34,035 nt of DNA, from NCBI GenBank assembly GCA_947476485.1, contig CANJQU010000039.1:1-34035 (forward strand), given 5' to 3'. The notes under the pieces are model-generated. The model saw only the letters and a program-made list of their open reading frames with translations. It was not told the origin of the DNA and ran no database searches. This DNA comes from Chitinophagaceae bacterium (lineage in GTDB: Bacteria > Bacteroidota > Bacteroidia > Chitinophagales > Chitinophagaceae). Position 1 is the first letter of the stretch. Each line of letters starts with the position of its first letter. Both the position numbers and the translations under genes were made by a program. Positions 8,696 to 15,897 of the stretch are shown one piece after another.

Positions 8696-9259
8696 TTAGG
8701 ATAGCAACGTCCAATTCTTCAGCAGTTGCAGCCCATATACTGTACCCACAGATTCCGGGTGGAACTGCACACCGGTGCATGGATATTGTTTGTGCCGTAG
8801 CGCCATGATCGTGCCATCATCCGTTGTGGCCAGTATTTCAAGTGCCGTATCCTCAAAGCCATTTACCGCCAATGAATGATACCGCATAGCTGTGAATGGC
8901 GAAGGAATTCCCCTGAACAGAATATTCCCTTTGTGCGTCACCTCGCTTGTTTTGCCATGCATGGGGTAGGGCGTATGTACCAGATTCGCACCAAAGTACA
9001 TACCCAGCGCCTGGTGGCCAAGACATACACCAAGTATCGGTACCTTTTTATGAAAGTAGTCTATGACGCCCATGGTGATGCCTGCCTGCAGCGGCGTTTC
9101 CGGCCCGGGAGAAATGATGATGCGCTCTGGCTTTAGCGCCACCAGTTGTTGCACTGTGATCTCATCATTACGATACACCGCGCACTCATTACCTGTTTGC
9201 AGCAGGTAGTCATGCAATATGTACGTGAAGGAGTCGTAGTTGTCAATGAGTACCCACAT
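8696..9259 (-). CDS. pabA: Glutamine amidotransferase of aminodeoxychorismate/anthranilate synthase
   Basis: 187 residues, class I glutamine amidotransferase. It hydrolyses glutamine and passes ammonia to a chorismate-binding partner to make 4-amino-4-deoxychorismate (folate) or anthranilate (tryptophan). The triad is visible: nucleophile C79 in GVCLGHQ, and H167/E169 in VQFHPES. The opening LIDNYDSFTYIL and SPGPETP are diagnostic of the PabA/TrpG group. No pabB, trpE or other trp gene lies nearby, so PabA versus TrpG cannot be decided from context; an isolated gene favours PabA or a shared subunit. The start overlaps the end of the cvpA-like gene by 17 bases, implying translational coupling. 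Confidence 0.9.
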   Translation of the reverse strand: MWVLIDNYDSFTYILHDYLLQTGNECAVYRNDEITVQQLVALKPERIIISPGPETPLQAGITMGVIDYFHKKVPILGVCLGHQALGMYFGANLVHTPYPMHGKTSEVTHKGNILFRGIPSPFTAMRYHSLAVNGFEDTALEILATTDDGTIMALRHKQYPCTGVQFHPESVGTVYGLQLLKNWTLLS

Positions 9260-9797
9260 CGGCCGGTATTTTGTGGTTTACAGTGTCGAAGAAACTTTCC
9301 AGTTTGCTGAAGGTATCTTTTACGAAGGGCATCATGTTGCCTGCCTGTTCAAAAAACCACGGTGCTATCTTTGAGAACCAGGAATAAGTTCTGGAAGAGG
9401 CGATTGTTTCTGCGCCTATGATGTGCATATGCCCACCGATCCACAGGAGGGAGCTCCATAATACCAGCGCCAATGCTGCATAAACAAGTCCGCCAGCCAA
9501 CATATTGACTGTGCCCAGCAGCATTCCTTCCACAACTTTTTGCAATAGTTTAGCTATGAGGTTCACAATGATCACCACACCCACAAACAACACTATATAG
9601 CTAATAACTTGCACCCATCCTGAGGTTACATATCCCTTTGCAAGCAGCCATGCAGCAAATGATTGCGACAGCTTCAGTGCACAGAGGATACCCAGCAATA
9701 TGCCCAATACAGAAAACGCGGCTACAATAAAACCTTTAGTGTAGCCGCGTATAAAAAATAAGATGATGACCAGAATGCCGATTACGTCCAATATCAT
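9243..9797 (-). CDS. cvpA: CvpA-family inner-membrane protein
   Basis: 184 residues with four hydrophobic segments: about 1-20 (MILDVIGILVIILFFIRG), 26-46, 63-86 and 101-124. The opening D-x-I...F-x-R-G-x-x-K-G layout is the CvpA pattern (colicin V production family). Homologues sit in the inner membrane and affect envelope stability or purF-linked functions; the exact role is unsettled. The C-terminal 50 residues are a soluble amphipathic tail. It overlaps pabA and lies 91 bases after the yqeY stop, with a palindrome in that gap. Confidence 0.85.
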   Translation of the reverse strand: MILDVIGILVIILFFIRGYTKGFIVAAFSVLGILLGILCALKLSQSFAAWLLAKGYVTSGWVQVISYIVLFVGVVIIVNLIAKLLQKVVEGMLLGTVNMLAGGLVYAALALVLWSSLLWIGGHMHIIGAETIASSRTYSWFSKIAPWFFEQAGNMMPFVKDTFSKLESFFDTVNHKIPADVGTH

Positions 9798-9849
9798 GGT
9801 TCCGGATGCATATTGTGGGCGTTATATATTTTGTGATCCGTGAATGGCA

Positions 9850-9871
9850 GAGACGCGATGCATTGCGTCCC
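9850..9871. repeat. Imperfect palindrome, second copy of the GACGC..GCGTC element
   Basis: GACGCGATG|CATTGCGTC shares the GACGC-N-ATGCAT-N-GCGTC core with the perfect palindrome at 8664-8689, with one G-T pair replacing the inner C-G. It lies between the yqeY stop and the cvpA start on the minus strand. Confidence 0.6.
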
Positions 9872-9888
9872 CTGGGAAACGACATCGC

Positions 9889-10341
9889 CTACGAAGCCAG
9901 TAATTGCTTTACCATATCAGATATGGCCTTTCCATCAGTTTTACCGGCAAGCTGCTTGCTGGCGACACCCATTACTTTGCCCATATCTGCCGGAGACTTA
10001 GCGCCGACCTGGTCAATGATCGCCTTTACCTCCGCCTTCAGCTCATCTGCCGACATTTGCTTTGGCAGAAATTTCTCGATTATCGCGAGTTCTTCCCTTT
10101 CCTTCGCCGCAAGGTCTTCGCGGTTTTGTTTTTCGAAAATGTCAAGCGAGTCACGGCGTTGCTTGGCAAGTTTCTGAAGCATCTTTAATTCTGTTGCTTC
10201 GCTGATCTCTCCATTCGCGCCTTCTGAGGTCTTTTCAATGATTATGGCTGCCTTAATAGCCCGAAGAGAGCGCAGCGCAGCTTCATCTTTTGCCCGCATA
10301 GCGTTCTTCAGTTCGTCCATTACTTTTGCTTCGAGTGACAT
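9889..10341 (-). CDS. yqeY: GatB/YqeY-domain protein
   Basis: 150 residues, the usual length for stand-alone YqeY. Features are a charged helical N-terminal half (MSLEAKVMDELKNAMRAKD, then LRAIKAAIIIEK), the central FLPKQMS segment, and the helical-bundle end GKVMGVASKQLAGKTDGKAI typical of the GatB C-terminal tRNA-binding-like domain. The family may act around aminoacyl-tRNA handling, but the function of free-standing YqeY is not established. It lies between gldC and cvpA in the minus-strand run. Confidence 0.92.
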   Translation of the reverse strand: MSLEAKVMDELKNAMRAKDEAALRSLRAIKAAIIIEKTSEGANGEISEATELKMLQKLAKQRRDSLDIFEKQNREDLAAKEREELAIIEKFLPKQMSADELKAEVKAIIDQVGAKSPADMGKVMGVASKQLAGKTDGKAISDMVKQLLAS

Positions 10342-10386
10342 ATTCTATGGTTTTTTCTTGGAATTAGATATTTGTAATTGGGGTAG

Positions 10387-10728
10387 TTATTTTTTCTCTG
10401 CTTCAAGTGCATCTGATGCCTTTTTCAGAAAGGTTTTTGCAAACTCCTTCATCTCTTTTGCCAGGTCGGCATTCTTTGTAGCGCGCTGGTAGGTATCAGC
10501 CATACCGAAGAGGGTCTGATAGAAAAAGTCGTTCATTTCATCCACCATCATTTTACCCGTCCATAAGTCTATGCGCAGGGCTGACTTCTCTTCTCCGTCC
10601 CACATGCCAAGTAAAAGGGCCTTTGCATTTTGCCAGTCTGATACACCGCCATCGGGGGCGGTCCACTGTATCGTCTCGGGCATTTTGTCTTCAGCAAGTT
10701 CAATTTGTATATTTATTTGCGAGGTCAT
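10387..10728 (-). CDS. gldC: Gliding motility protein GldC
   Basis: 113 residues from the ATG at 10728 (MTSQINIQIELAEDKMPE). The frame is open to 10794, but those 22 residues are not part of the family. Diagnostic segments are PETIQWTAPDGG, MWDGEEKSALRIDLWTGKMMVDEMNDFF (positions roughly 45-73) and MADTYQRAT. GldC is a soluble protein first defined in flavobacterial gliding and is widespread in Bacteroidota. Gliding and T9SS share machinery, which fits the T9SS-tagged proteins elsewhere in the window. Its neighbours here are rluA- and yqeY-type housekeeping genes rather than gldB. Confidence 0.85.
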   Translation of the reverse strand: MTSQINIQIELAEDKMPETIQWTAPDGGVSDWQNAKALLLGMWDGEEKSALRIDLWTGKMMVDEMNDFFYQTLFGMADTYQRATKNADLAKEMKEFAKTFLKKASDALEAEKK

Positions 10729-10798
10729 TTCTTTTTTCTGTTTAATTCGGCTCAAATATTTTGTAAAACTAATCAGTTCATAGCTAACTGCCAACTAG

Positions 10799-11551
10799 CT
10801 ATTCCTCAGGCTCGTCCGTTTGCTGTGTAAGCGGTTTCGTCCACTTATTGAGTTGCTTCACACACGCAGCCATATCTCTTGGCAGCGGCGCTTCAACAGA
10901 AATATGTGTTCCATCTTCTTTATCAAACTCTATGCGGTAGGCATGCAGCGCCAGCCGGCTCAGCAATGGCTTCTCCTGTTCGTCTTTCCCCGACATGTGG
11001 TATTTACGCTTGATGTTCGAAAGCAAGAACGGATCACTGTCGCCATATAACTCATCGCATACGATCGGGTGCCCTATAGATTGCATGTGCACACGGATCT
11101 GGTGCGTGCGACCGGTATGAATCTGGAATTGTACCAGCGCATATAACGGCCATTGCTCCACTACCTTATAGTCCGTGATAGCCAGCTTTCCTTTTTTTGC
11201 AACGATCATTTTACCATTTGCTGCCGGGTGTTCGGCAATAGCTCCTTCAATACGCCCTTCGGAAGGCACTACGATACCATAAACGAGACCGGCATAGAAC
11301 TTATTTACATCCCGCTCCTGGAAGAGAATGGATAAATACCGGTGTGCTTGTTCATTCTTTGCAAAGCAGATCACACCACTGGTATCCCGGTCAAGGCGGT
11401 GTACCACCCATATCTTTTGCCCTAATTTTATTTCAAGGGTTTTATTCAGGCTGGGCAGTTCGTGGTTAAACCGGTCGGGTACCACAAGCAGACCGGCAGG
11501 TTTGTTCACTATAATGAGATCGTCGTCTTCGTATAATTTTTCTATGTTCAT
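10799..11551 (-). CDS. RluA-family 23S rRNA/tRNA pseudouridine synthase
   Basis: 250 residues. It isomerises uridine to pseudouridine in structured RNA. The catalytic aspartate is D54 in HRLDRDTSG; INKPAG-type (VNKPAGLLVVP) and the GRTHQIRVHM segment are also present. There is no N-terminal S4 domain, so it is the short RluA/RluC-core form and the exact target uridine cannot be deduced. A C-terminal 15-residue Thr/Gln/Glu tail looks disordered. Its ATG overlaps the ybeY stop as ATGA, indicating tight coupling. Confidence 0.92.
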   Translation of the reverse strand: MNIEKLYEDDDLIIVNKPAGLLVVPDRFNHELPSLNKTLEIKLGQKIWVVHRLDRDTSGVICFAKNEQAHRYLSILFQERDVNKFYAGLVYGIVVPSEGRIEGAIAEHPAANGKMIVAKKGKLAITDYKVVEQWPLYALVQFQIHTGRTHQIRVHMQSIGHPIVCDELYGDSDPFLLSNIKRKYHMSGKDEQEKPLLSRLALHAYRIEFDKEDGTHISVEAPLPRDMAACVKQLNKWTKPLTQQTDEPEE

Positions 11552-11988
11552 TTCGCTAGTTCCTTTTTATAATGTGCCAGGCAATAGTCCTCATTTTCGC
11601 GCATGATCTTCTGGTCTTTCTCTTTTTTGTCTTTAAAGCCACATAGGTGTAACACACCATGAAATATTACGCGGTGCAACTCATCCTGGTAAGTGGTATT
11701 GAATATCCGGGCATTTTCTTTTACGCGCTCAGTGCTGATGTATATTTCTCCTTCCAGTGCTTTCTTCGATTCGCTGAGGTCGAAGGTAATAATATCTGTA
11801 AACGTATCGTGGTCCAGGAAATTCTTGTTCATTTCCAGCAAAAAGGCATCTGTGCAGAAAACTACATTAAGATCGGCTGTCTCTACCTTTGGCAGGTATT
11901 TGCTGATAATAACGTCAACAAAGGCAGATAGCTTGCGCTTCTGCTTTAATCCCGATCTTACATCCTGTTCATAGAAAACGGCTGGCAT
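11548..11988 (-). CDS. ybeY: Endoribonuclease YbeY (16S rRNA maturation)
   Basis: 146 residues from the ATG at 11988 (MPAVFYEQDV); an in-frame TTG at 12048 is ignored. YbeY is a zinc-dependent RNase needed for 16S rRNA 3'-end processing and ribosome quality control. The metal site is HGVLHLCGFKD with H110 and H114. The third ligand is usually His (HGxLHLxGxDH) but is D120 here. Upstream segments FCTDAFLLEMNKNFL and TDIITFDLSE match the family. The gene starts the ybeY-rluA pair; a TACCTTTG box lies 13 bases before the ATG. Confidence 0.9.
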   Translation of the reverse strand: MPAVFYEQDVRSGLKQKRKLSAFVDVIISKYLPKVETADLNVVFCTDAFLLEMNKNFLDHDTFTDIITFDLSESKKALEGEIYISTERVKENARIFNTTYQDELHRVIFHGVLHLCGFKDKKEKDQKIMRENEDYCLAHYKKELAK

Positions 11989-12001
11989 CGCGTTTTTTTT
12001 G

Positions 12002-12009
12002 CAAAGGTA
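12002..12009 (-). promoter_or_regulatory. Candidate -7 box of ybeY
   Basis: TACCTTTG followed by C on the minus strand, 13 bases before the ybeY ATG, matches TAnnTTTG. The same octamer precedes feoB. The transcript would have a very short leader. No -33 TTTG found. Confidence 0.4.
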
Positions 12010-12057
12010 TGGCTGAATACCATACGAGTTTCGGTTTTTGCCTTGCAATGGTACCCA

Positions 12058-12495
12058 CTATTTCTTCGGGTCTTCAAGGACAAAGTTTATTGGAAGGGTA
12101 AAATAAACCTTTACTAGTTTGCCGTTCTGAGTGCCGGGTTTCCATTTTGGCATAGCAGCTACAACACGCTGAGCTTCTTCATCACAACCCCCGCCTATAC
12201 CACGGATAGTGTGTACATCAACGATATTACCGAGCTCATCGACTATGAATTTCACAATGACCCTGCCTTGAATATTATTCTTCCGGGCTTCGTCCGGATA
12301 ATGCATATTGTTCTGAAGATATTCCGGTACACTGAAACCGGGGGCAGGTTGTTCTTCTACGTAGTTGAAAACGCGAGGCTTCGTGGTGTCTCCGTTTACG
12401 ACAGAGTTACTTTCGGAGGATAATATTGCTTTCGTTTGAGATATCCCTGTTAAAGGAACCAATAGGAAACTGAAGAAAACTAAAAATGGCTTCAT
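12058..12495 (-). CDS. Exported TonB C-terminal-domain protein
   Basis: 145 residues. A signal peptide (MKPFLVFFSFLLVPLTGISQ) is followed by a short linker and a TonB C-terminal domain from about residue 55: YPDEARKNNIQGRVIVKF, VDELGNIVDVHTIRG, and the KWKPGTQNGKLVKVYFTLPI end. In TonB this domain contacts the TonB box of outer-membrane receptors. There is no retained N-terminal anchor beyond the signal and no proline-rich periplasmic spacer, so it is unlikely to transmit proton-motive force itself; it may be a periplasmic accessory. Divergent from kmo across 173 bases. Confidence 0.85.
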   Translation of the reverse strand: MKPFLVFFSFLLVPLTGISQTKAILSSESNSVVNGDTTKPRVFNYVEEQPAPGFSVPEYLQNNMHYPDEARKNNIQGRVIVKFIVDELGNIVDVHTIRGIGGGCDEEAQRVVAAMPKWKPGTQNGKLVKVYFTLPINFVLEDPKK

Positions 12496-12616
12496 GGACG
12501 TGTTTGAATATGCGAATTTACACCTTCCAGCTAAGAACCCTTTGAGAACGCTGATTAAATAATCGATTGTTATCTTGTATGACCGCGATCATTCGCTCCT
12601 TCCCCTATTATTCCTT

Positions 12617-12632
12617 ACTTTGCTGGCAAAGT
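12617..12632. promoter_or_regulatory. Palindrome ACTTTGC-TG-GCAAAGT in the kmo/tonB-like divergent gap
   Basis: Seven-base arms separated by two bases, 36 bases before the kmo ATG and overlapping a TTACTTTG that is one base off the -7 consensus. A dimeric regulator site is possible; a chance palindrome cannot be excluded. Confidence 0.3.
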
Positions 12633-12668
12633 TTTGTTTTTAATTTTTACCTTTAATTTTCATTTTTT

Positions 12669-14045
12669 ATGTCTCGTAAAGTTACAATATTGGGTGCAGG
12701 GCTTGTAGGGTCGCTGCTGGCTATTATACTAAGGAAGCGTGGTCACGAAGTGTCTATTTACGAGCGCAGGCCCGACATGCGTGCCGCACATATGTCTGCA
12801 GGCAAGTCTATCAATCTTGCCATGAGTGCGCGTGGATGGAGAGCCCTGGAATTGGCCGGTTTAAGGAACGAAATGGAGGCGCTGGCTATACCCATGTATG
12901 GACGGTATTTGCACCAGGCTGATGGACAAACCGCATTTCAGCCCTATAGTAAGAATAACGAAGCTATTTACTCCGTGAGCCGTGGTGAGCTGAATAAGAA
13001 GCTGATGACGCTTGCTGAAAGGGAAGGCGTACGTATTCACTTCGAACATAGATGCACAAATGTGCACGTGGAGAATAACCATGTACACTTTCATCACGAT
13101 CACAAGGAAAAAATAATTCATGCCGACCTGTTGTTTGGCGCTGATGGTGCATTCTCCGCCTTGCGGGAAAGCTACACCCACATGAGCCGGGTGAACTGCG
13201 ACCAGATGTACCTGGAATATGGATATAAGGAGTTGTGTATACTGCCGGGGAAAAAGGGAGAATGGTTGATGGAGAAGAACGCGCTGCATATATGGCCGCG
13301 TGGTAAGTACATGATGATAGCCCTTCCAAACACGGATGGGACATTTACCTGCACTTTGTTCATGCCGTTTGAAGGTGAAGTATCTTTTGAGAAACTGCAG
13401 CGGAGGGACGATGTTACAGCATTCTTCGATAAGCAATTTGCTGATGCAACGGCTTTGATGCCCGGCCTCCTCGATGACTTTTTCTCCAACCCTACGTCTG
13501 CGCTGATAACGACACATATTTTTCCATGGCACTATAAAGACAAGAGTGCGCTGATCGGTGATGCTGCCCATGCCATAGTACCGTTTTACGGGCAAGGTAT
13601 GAATGCGGGGTTTGAAGACGTTACCATATTGTCTGAATTAATGGAAATATACAAAGACGACTGGTATAAAATACTTAATACATACGAAGCAAAAAGAAAG
13701 CCAAATGGTGATGCAGTAGCAGCACTTGCATTGACTAACTTTACCGAGATGCGCGATAAGGTTGCTGATCCTATGTTCCTGGAGCGGAAGAAAATAGAAA
13801 AGGAATTGGGCAAACGATATCCTGACCAGTTCGTCTCTGTATATGAGATGGTGTCATTCAGCCATACACCTTATAGCACCGCAATACAGTGCATACAGGC
13901 ACAGGATAAGCTGTTGCAGCAAATAATGAATGAAGGGGATTTTTTCAGGAATATAGAGCAGGGTGCATTTTGCGATGCCCTCGGCAGGTGGGTAACAGAG
14001 TATCACGCTGCAGTGCAGCAATTAGATTTTGGAAATGAAGCCTGA
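12669..14045 (+). CDS. kmo: Kynurenine 3-monooxygenase
   Basis: 458 residues, FAD-dependent aromatic hydroxylase that converts L-kynurenine to 3-hydroxykynurenine with NADPH and O2. The FAD-binding motif GAGLVGSL lies at residues 8-15, followed by YERRPDMR. The second FAD motif GDAAHAIVPFYGQGMNAGFED starts at G297. SAGKSINLAMSARG near residues 43-56 is characteristic of KMO rather than other hydroxylases. A C-terminal hydrophobic membrane anchor, as in eukaryotic KMO, is not evident. No other kynurenine-pathway gene lies in the window. It could feed de novo NAD synthesis through quinolinate, or tryptophan degradation. Its 3' end overlaps recJ by 11 bases. Confidence 0.92.
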   Translation: MSRKVTILGAGLVGSLLAIILRKRGHEVSIYERRPDMRAAHMSAGKSINLAMSARGWRALELAGLRNEMEALAIPMYGRYLHQADGQTAFQPYSKNNEAIYSVSRGELNKKLMTLAEREGVRIHFEHRCTNVHVENNHVHFHHDHKEKIIHADLLFGADGAFSALRESYTHMSRVNCDQMYLEYGYKELCILPGKKGEWLMEKNALHIWPRGKYMMIALPNTDGTFTCTLFMPFEGEVSFEKLQRRDDVTAFFDKQFADATALMPGLLDDFFSNPTSALITTHIFPWHYKDKSALIGDAAHAIVPFYGQGMNAGFEDVTILSELMEIYKDDWYKILNTYEAKRKPNGDAVAALALTNFTEMRDKVADPMFLERKKIEKELGKRYPDQFVSVYEMVSFSHTPYSTAIQCIQAQDKLLQQIMNEGDFFRNIEQGAFCDALGRWVTEYHAAVQQLDFGNEA

Positions 14046-15744
14046 AAAAAGATGGACGCTAAGACCGGTAGATGAAACTATAGTACACAGGCTGGGAGAT
14101 GAATTGAAAATAAACCCATCTATATGCCGGGTGCTGGCGCTGAGGGGTATTAGAGATTATGAAAGTGCGAAGGTATTTTTCCGCCCCGATCTGTCGCAAC
14201 TGCCTGACCCCTTCCTGATGAAAGGAATGAGAAAGGCTGTAGAGAGGATAACAGAAGGGATAGAATGGCATGAGCGGATAATGGTGTATGGAGATTATGA
14301 TGTGGATGGCACAACGGCAGTAGCCCTTGTATATTCCTTCCTCAAAAAAAAATACAAAGGTGAGCTGGCTTACTACATACCTCATCGTTACCGCGAAGGT
14401 TACGGCATATCGAAGCAAGGGATAGACTTTGCACACGGAAACGGGTATACACTGCTCATAACACTGGACTGTGGTATCAAATCTGTAGAAATGATCACGT
14501 ATGCCCAATCATTAGGTATAGATGTGATCGTATGTGATCACCACTTACCCGATGCAAATATTCCACCAGCATTTGCGATATTGAATCCAAAGCAACCTGA
14601 CTGCGGATATCCGTACAAGGAGCTTAGTGGTTGTGGCATTGGCTTCAAGCTGGCACAGGCACTAGCCATTCACTGGAAGCAGCCACTTGAAGATGTTTAC
14701 AGTTACCTGGACCTGGTGGCTACCAGCATTGCTGCGGATATAGTGCCCATGGATGGGGAGAACCGCATACTTGCTTTCTTTGGTATACAGCGTATAAACG
14801 AATCGCCTTGCCTTGCTATATCTACATTAAAAGAATTAGGTGGAATCACAAAACCACTGACAATATCAGACCTCGTGTTTGTGATAGGCCCGCGGGTAAA
14901 TGCTGCCGGCAGAATGGATGATGCGCGTAAAGCAGTGGAATTCTTTATAGAAACAGACCCCGAAAAGATACCGGCGCTGGCTGCTGCGCTTCATTCTGAC
15001 AATGACGACCGCAAGGAAGTGGACAAAAGCACCACCGAGGAAGCCCTTGCTATACTTGATGACGACATACATCTACAGTTGCGTAAATCGACCGTATTAT
15101 ATCGCCCACACTGGCACAAAGGGGTAGTTGGTATCGTGGCGTCCAGGCTGATAGATCACTATTACCGGCCCACAATAATGCTGACAAGTGCCAATGGCAA
15201 GGCGACTGGCTCGGCGCGCTCGGTTTCCGGGTTCAATGTATATGAGGCGATACATGAGTGCCGCGACCTGCTGGATAACTATGGTGGCCACTTTTATGCT
15301 GCCGGTATGACGATGGCCGAAGATCGTGTGGAGGAGTTCATTGCAAGGTTTGAACAAATAGTTGCGGCAACTATTACTCCTGAGCAGCAGATACCTGAGA
15401 TAGTCATTGATGCCGAAATACCACTGTCATTGGTGAAGCCTGCATTCTACAATATTGTGAAGCAACTGGAACCTTTTGGCCCTGCGAATATGAAGCCGAT
15501 ATTCCTCACGAAGAGACTATATGACTACCAGGGCTCATCAAATGTTGTAAAAGAACAACACCTGCGCATTGTGGCCCGGCAGGAGAATGGCTCGATAATC
15601 GAAGGGATCGGTTTCGGAATAGGAGATAAGTATGAGATTGTCCGCTCCGGACCGTTTGACATGGTCTACAACATAGAAGAGAACGAATACAATGGCAATA
15701 CGAAGATACAGGTGCGGGTCATTGATGTCCGACGCAGTTCGTAA
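14035..15744 (+). CDS. recJ: Single-stranded-DNA-specific 5'-3' exonuclease RecJ
   Basis: 569 residues from the ATG at 14035; a TTG two codons upstream (14029) is a weaker choice. RecJ degrades single-stranded DNA 5' to 3' in recombination and mismatch/base-excision repair. The DHH phosphoesterase motifs are visible: VYGDYDVDGTTA, ITLDCG, VCDHHLPD, then the DHHA1 segment GGHFYAAGMTM, followed by an OB-fold region ending IQVRVIDVR. Length fits the family. The start lies inside the end of kmo, so translation is probably coupled. A long hairpin lies 100 bases after the stop. Confidence 0.95.
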   Translation: MKPEKRWTLRPVDETIVHRLGDELKINPSICRVLALRGIRDYESAKVFFRPDLSQLPDPFLMKGMRKAVERITEGIEWHERIMVYGDYDVDGTTAVALVYSFLKKKYKGELAYYIPHRYREGYGISKQGIDFAHGNGYTLLITLDCGIKSVEMITYAQSLGIDVIVCDHHLPDANIPPAFAILNPKQPDCGYPYKELSGCGIGFKLAQALAIHWKQPLEDVYSYLDLVATSIAADIVPMDGENRILAFFGIQRINESPCLAISTLKELGGITKPLTISDLVFVIGPRVNAAGRMDDARKAVEFFIETDPEKIPALAAALHSDNDDRKEVDKSTTEEALAILDDDIHLQLRKSTVLYRPHWHKGVVGIVASRLIDHYYRPTIMLTSANGKATGSARSVSGFNVYEAIHECRDLLDNYGGHFYAAGMTMAEDRVEEFIARFEQIVAATITPEQQIPEIVIDAEIPLSLVKPAFYNIVKQLEPFGPANMKPIFLTKRLYDYQGSSNVVKEQHLRIVARQENGSIIEGIGFGIGDKYEIVRSGPFDMVYNIEENEYNGNTKIQVRVIDVRRSS

Positions 15745-15843
15745 ACTTTAGTCTAAACTTCTCTAAAACAGGCTTATATAAAGGCGTTGGGCGCCAATAT
15801 AGGCGGGTGCACACGCTCAGATAAAATCATTCGGCAAATAGAC

Positions 15844-15885
15844 TATAACGAACAAGGTCCCGGGAACGGGACCTTGTTCGTTATA
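15844..15885. terminator. 19-bp perfect hairpin between convergent recJ and the GEVED gene
   Basis: Arms of 19 bases (core GAACAAGGTCCCG) pair perfectly across a GGAA loop. The stem lies between two convergent genes, 12 bases from the minus-strand stop, as expected of a bidirectional terminator. Plus-strand continuation has only a broken T-run (ACAATTGTTTT), so a pure intrinsic mechanism is uncertain. Confidence 0.65.
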
Positions 15886-15897
15886 ACAATTGTTTTC

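Noticed and set aside
12049-12057. Longer YbeY starting at TTG 12048
   Set aside because: The extra 20 residues span the promoter-like TACCTTTG box; the ATG at 11988 fits the family.
15097-15357. Minus-strand frame inside recJ
   Set aside because: Antisense shadow; recJ motifs on the plus strand are complete in this segment.
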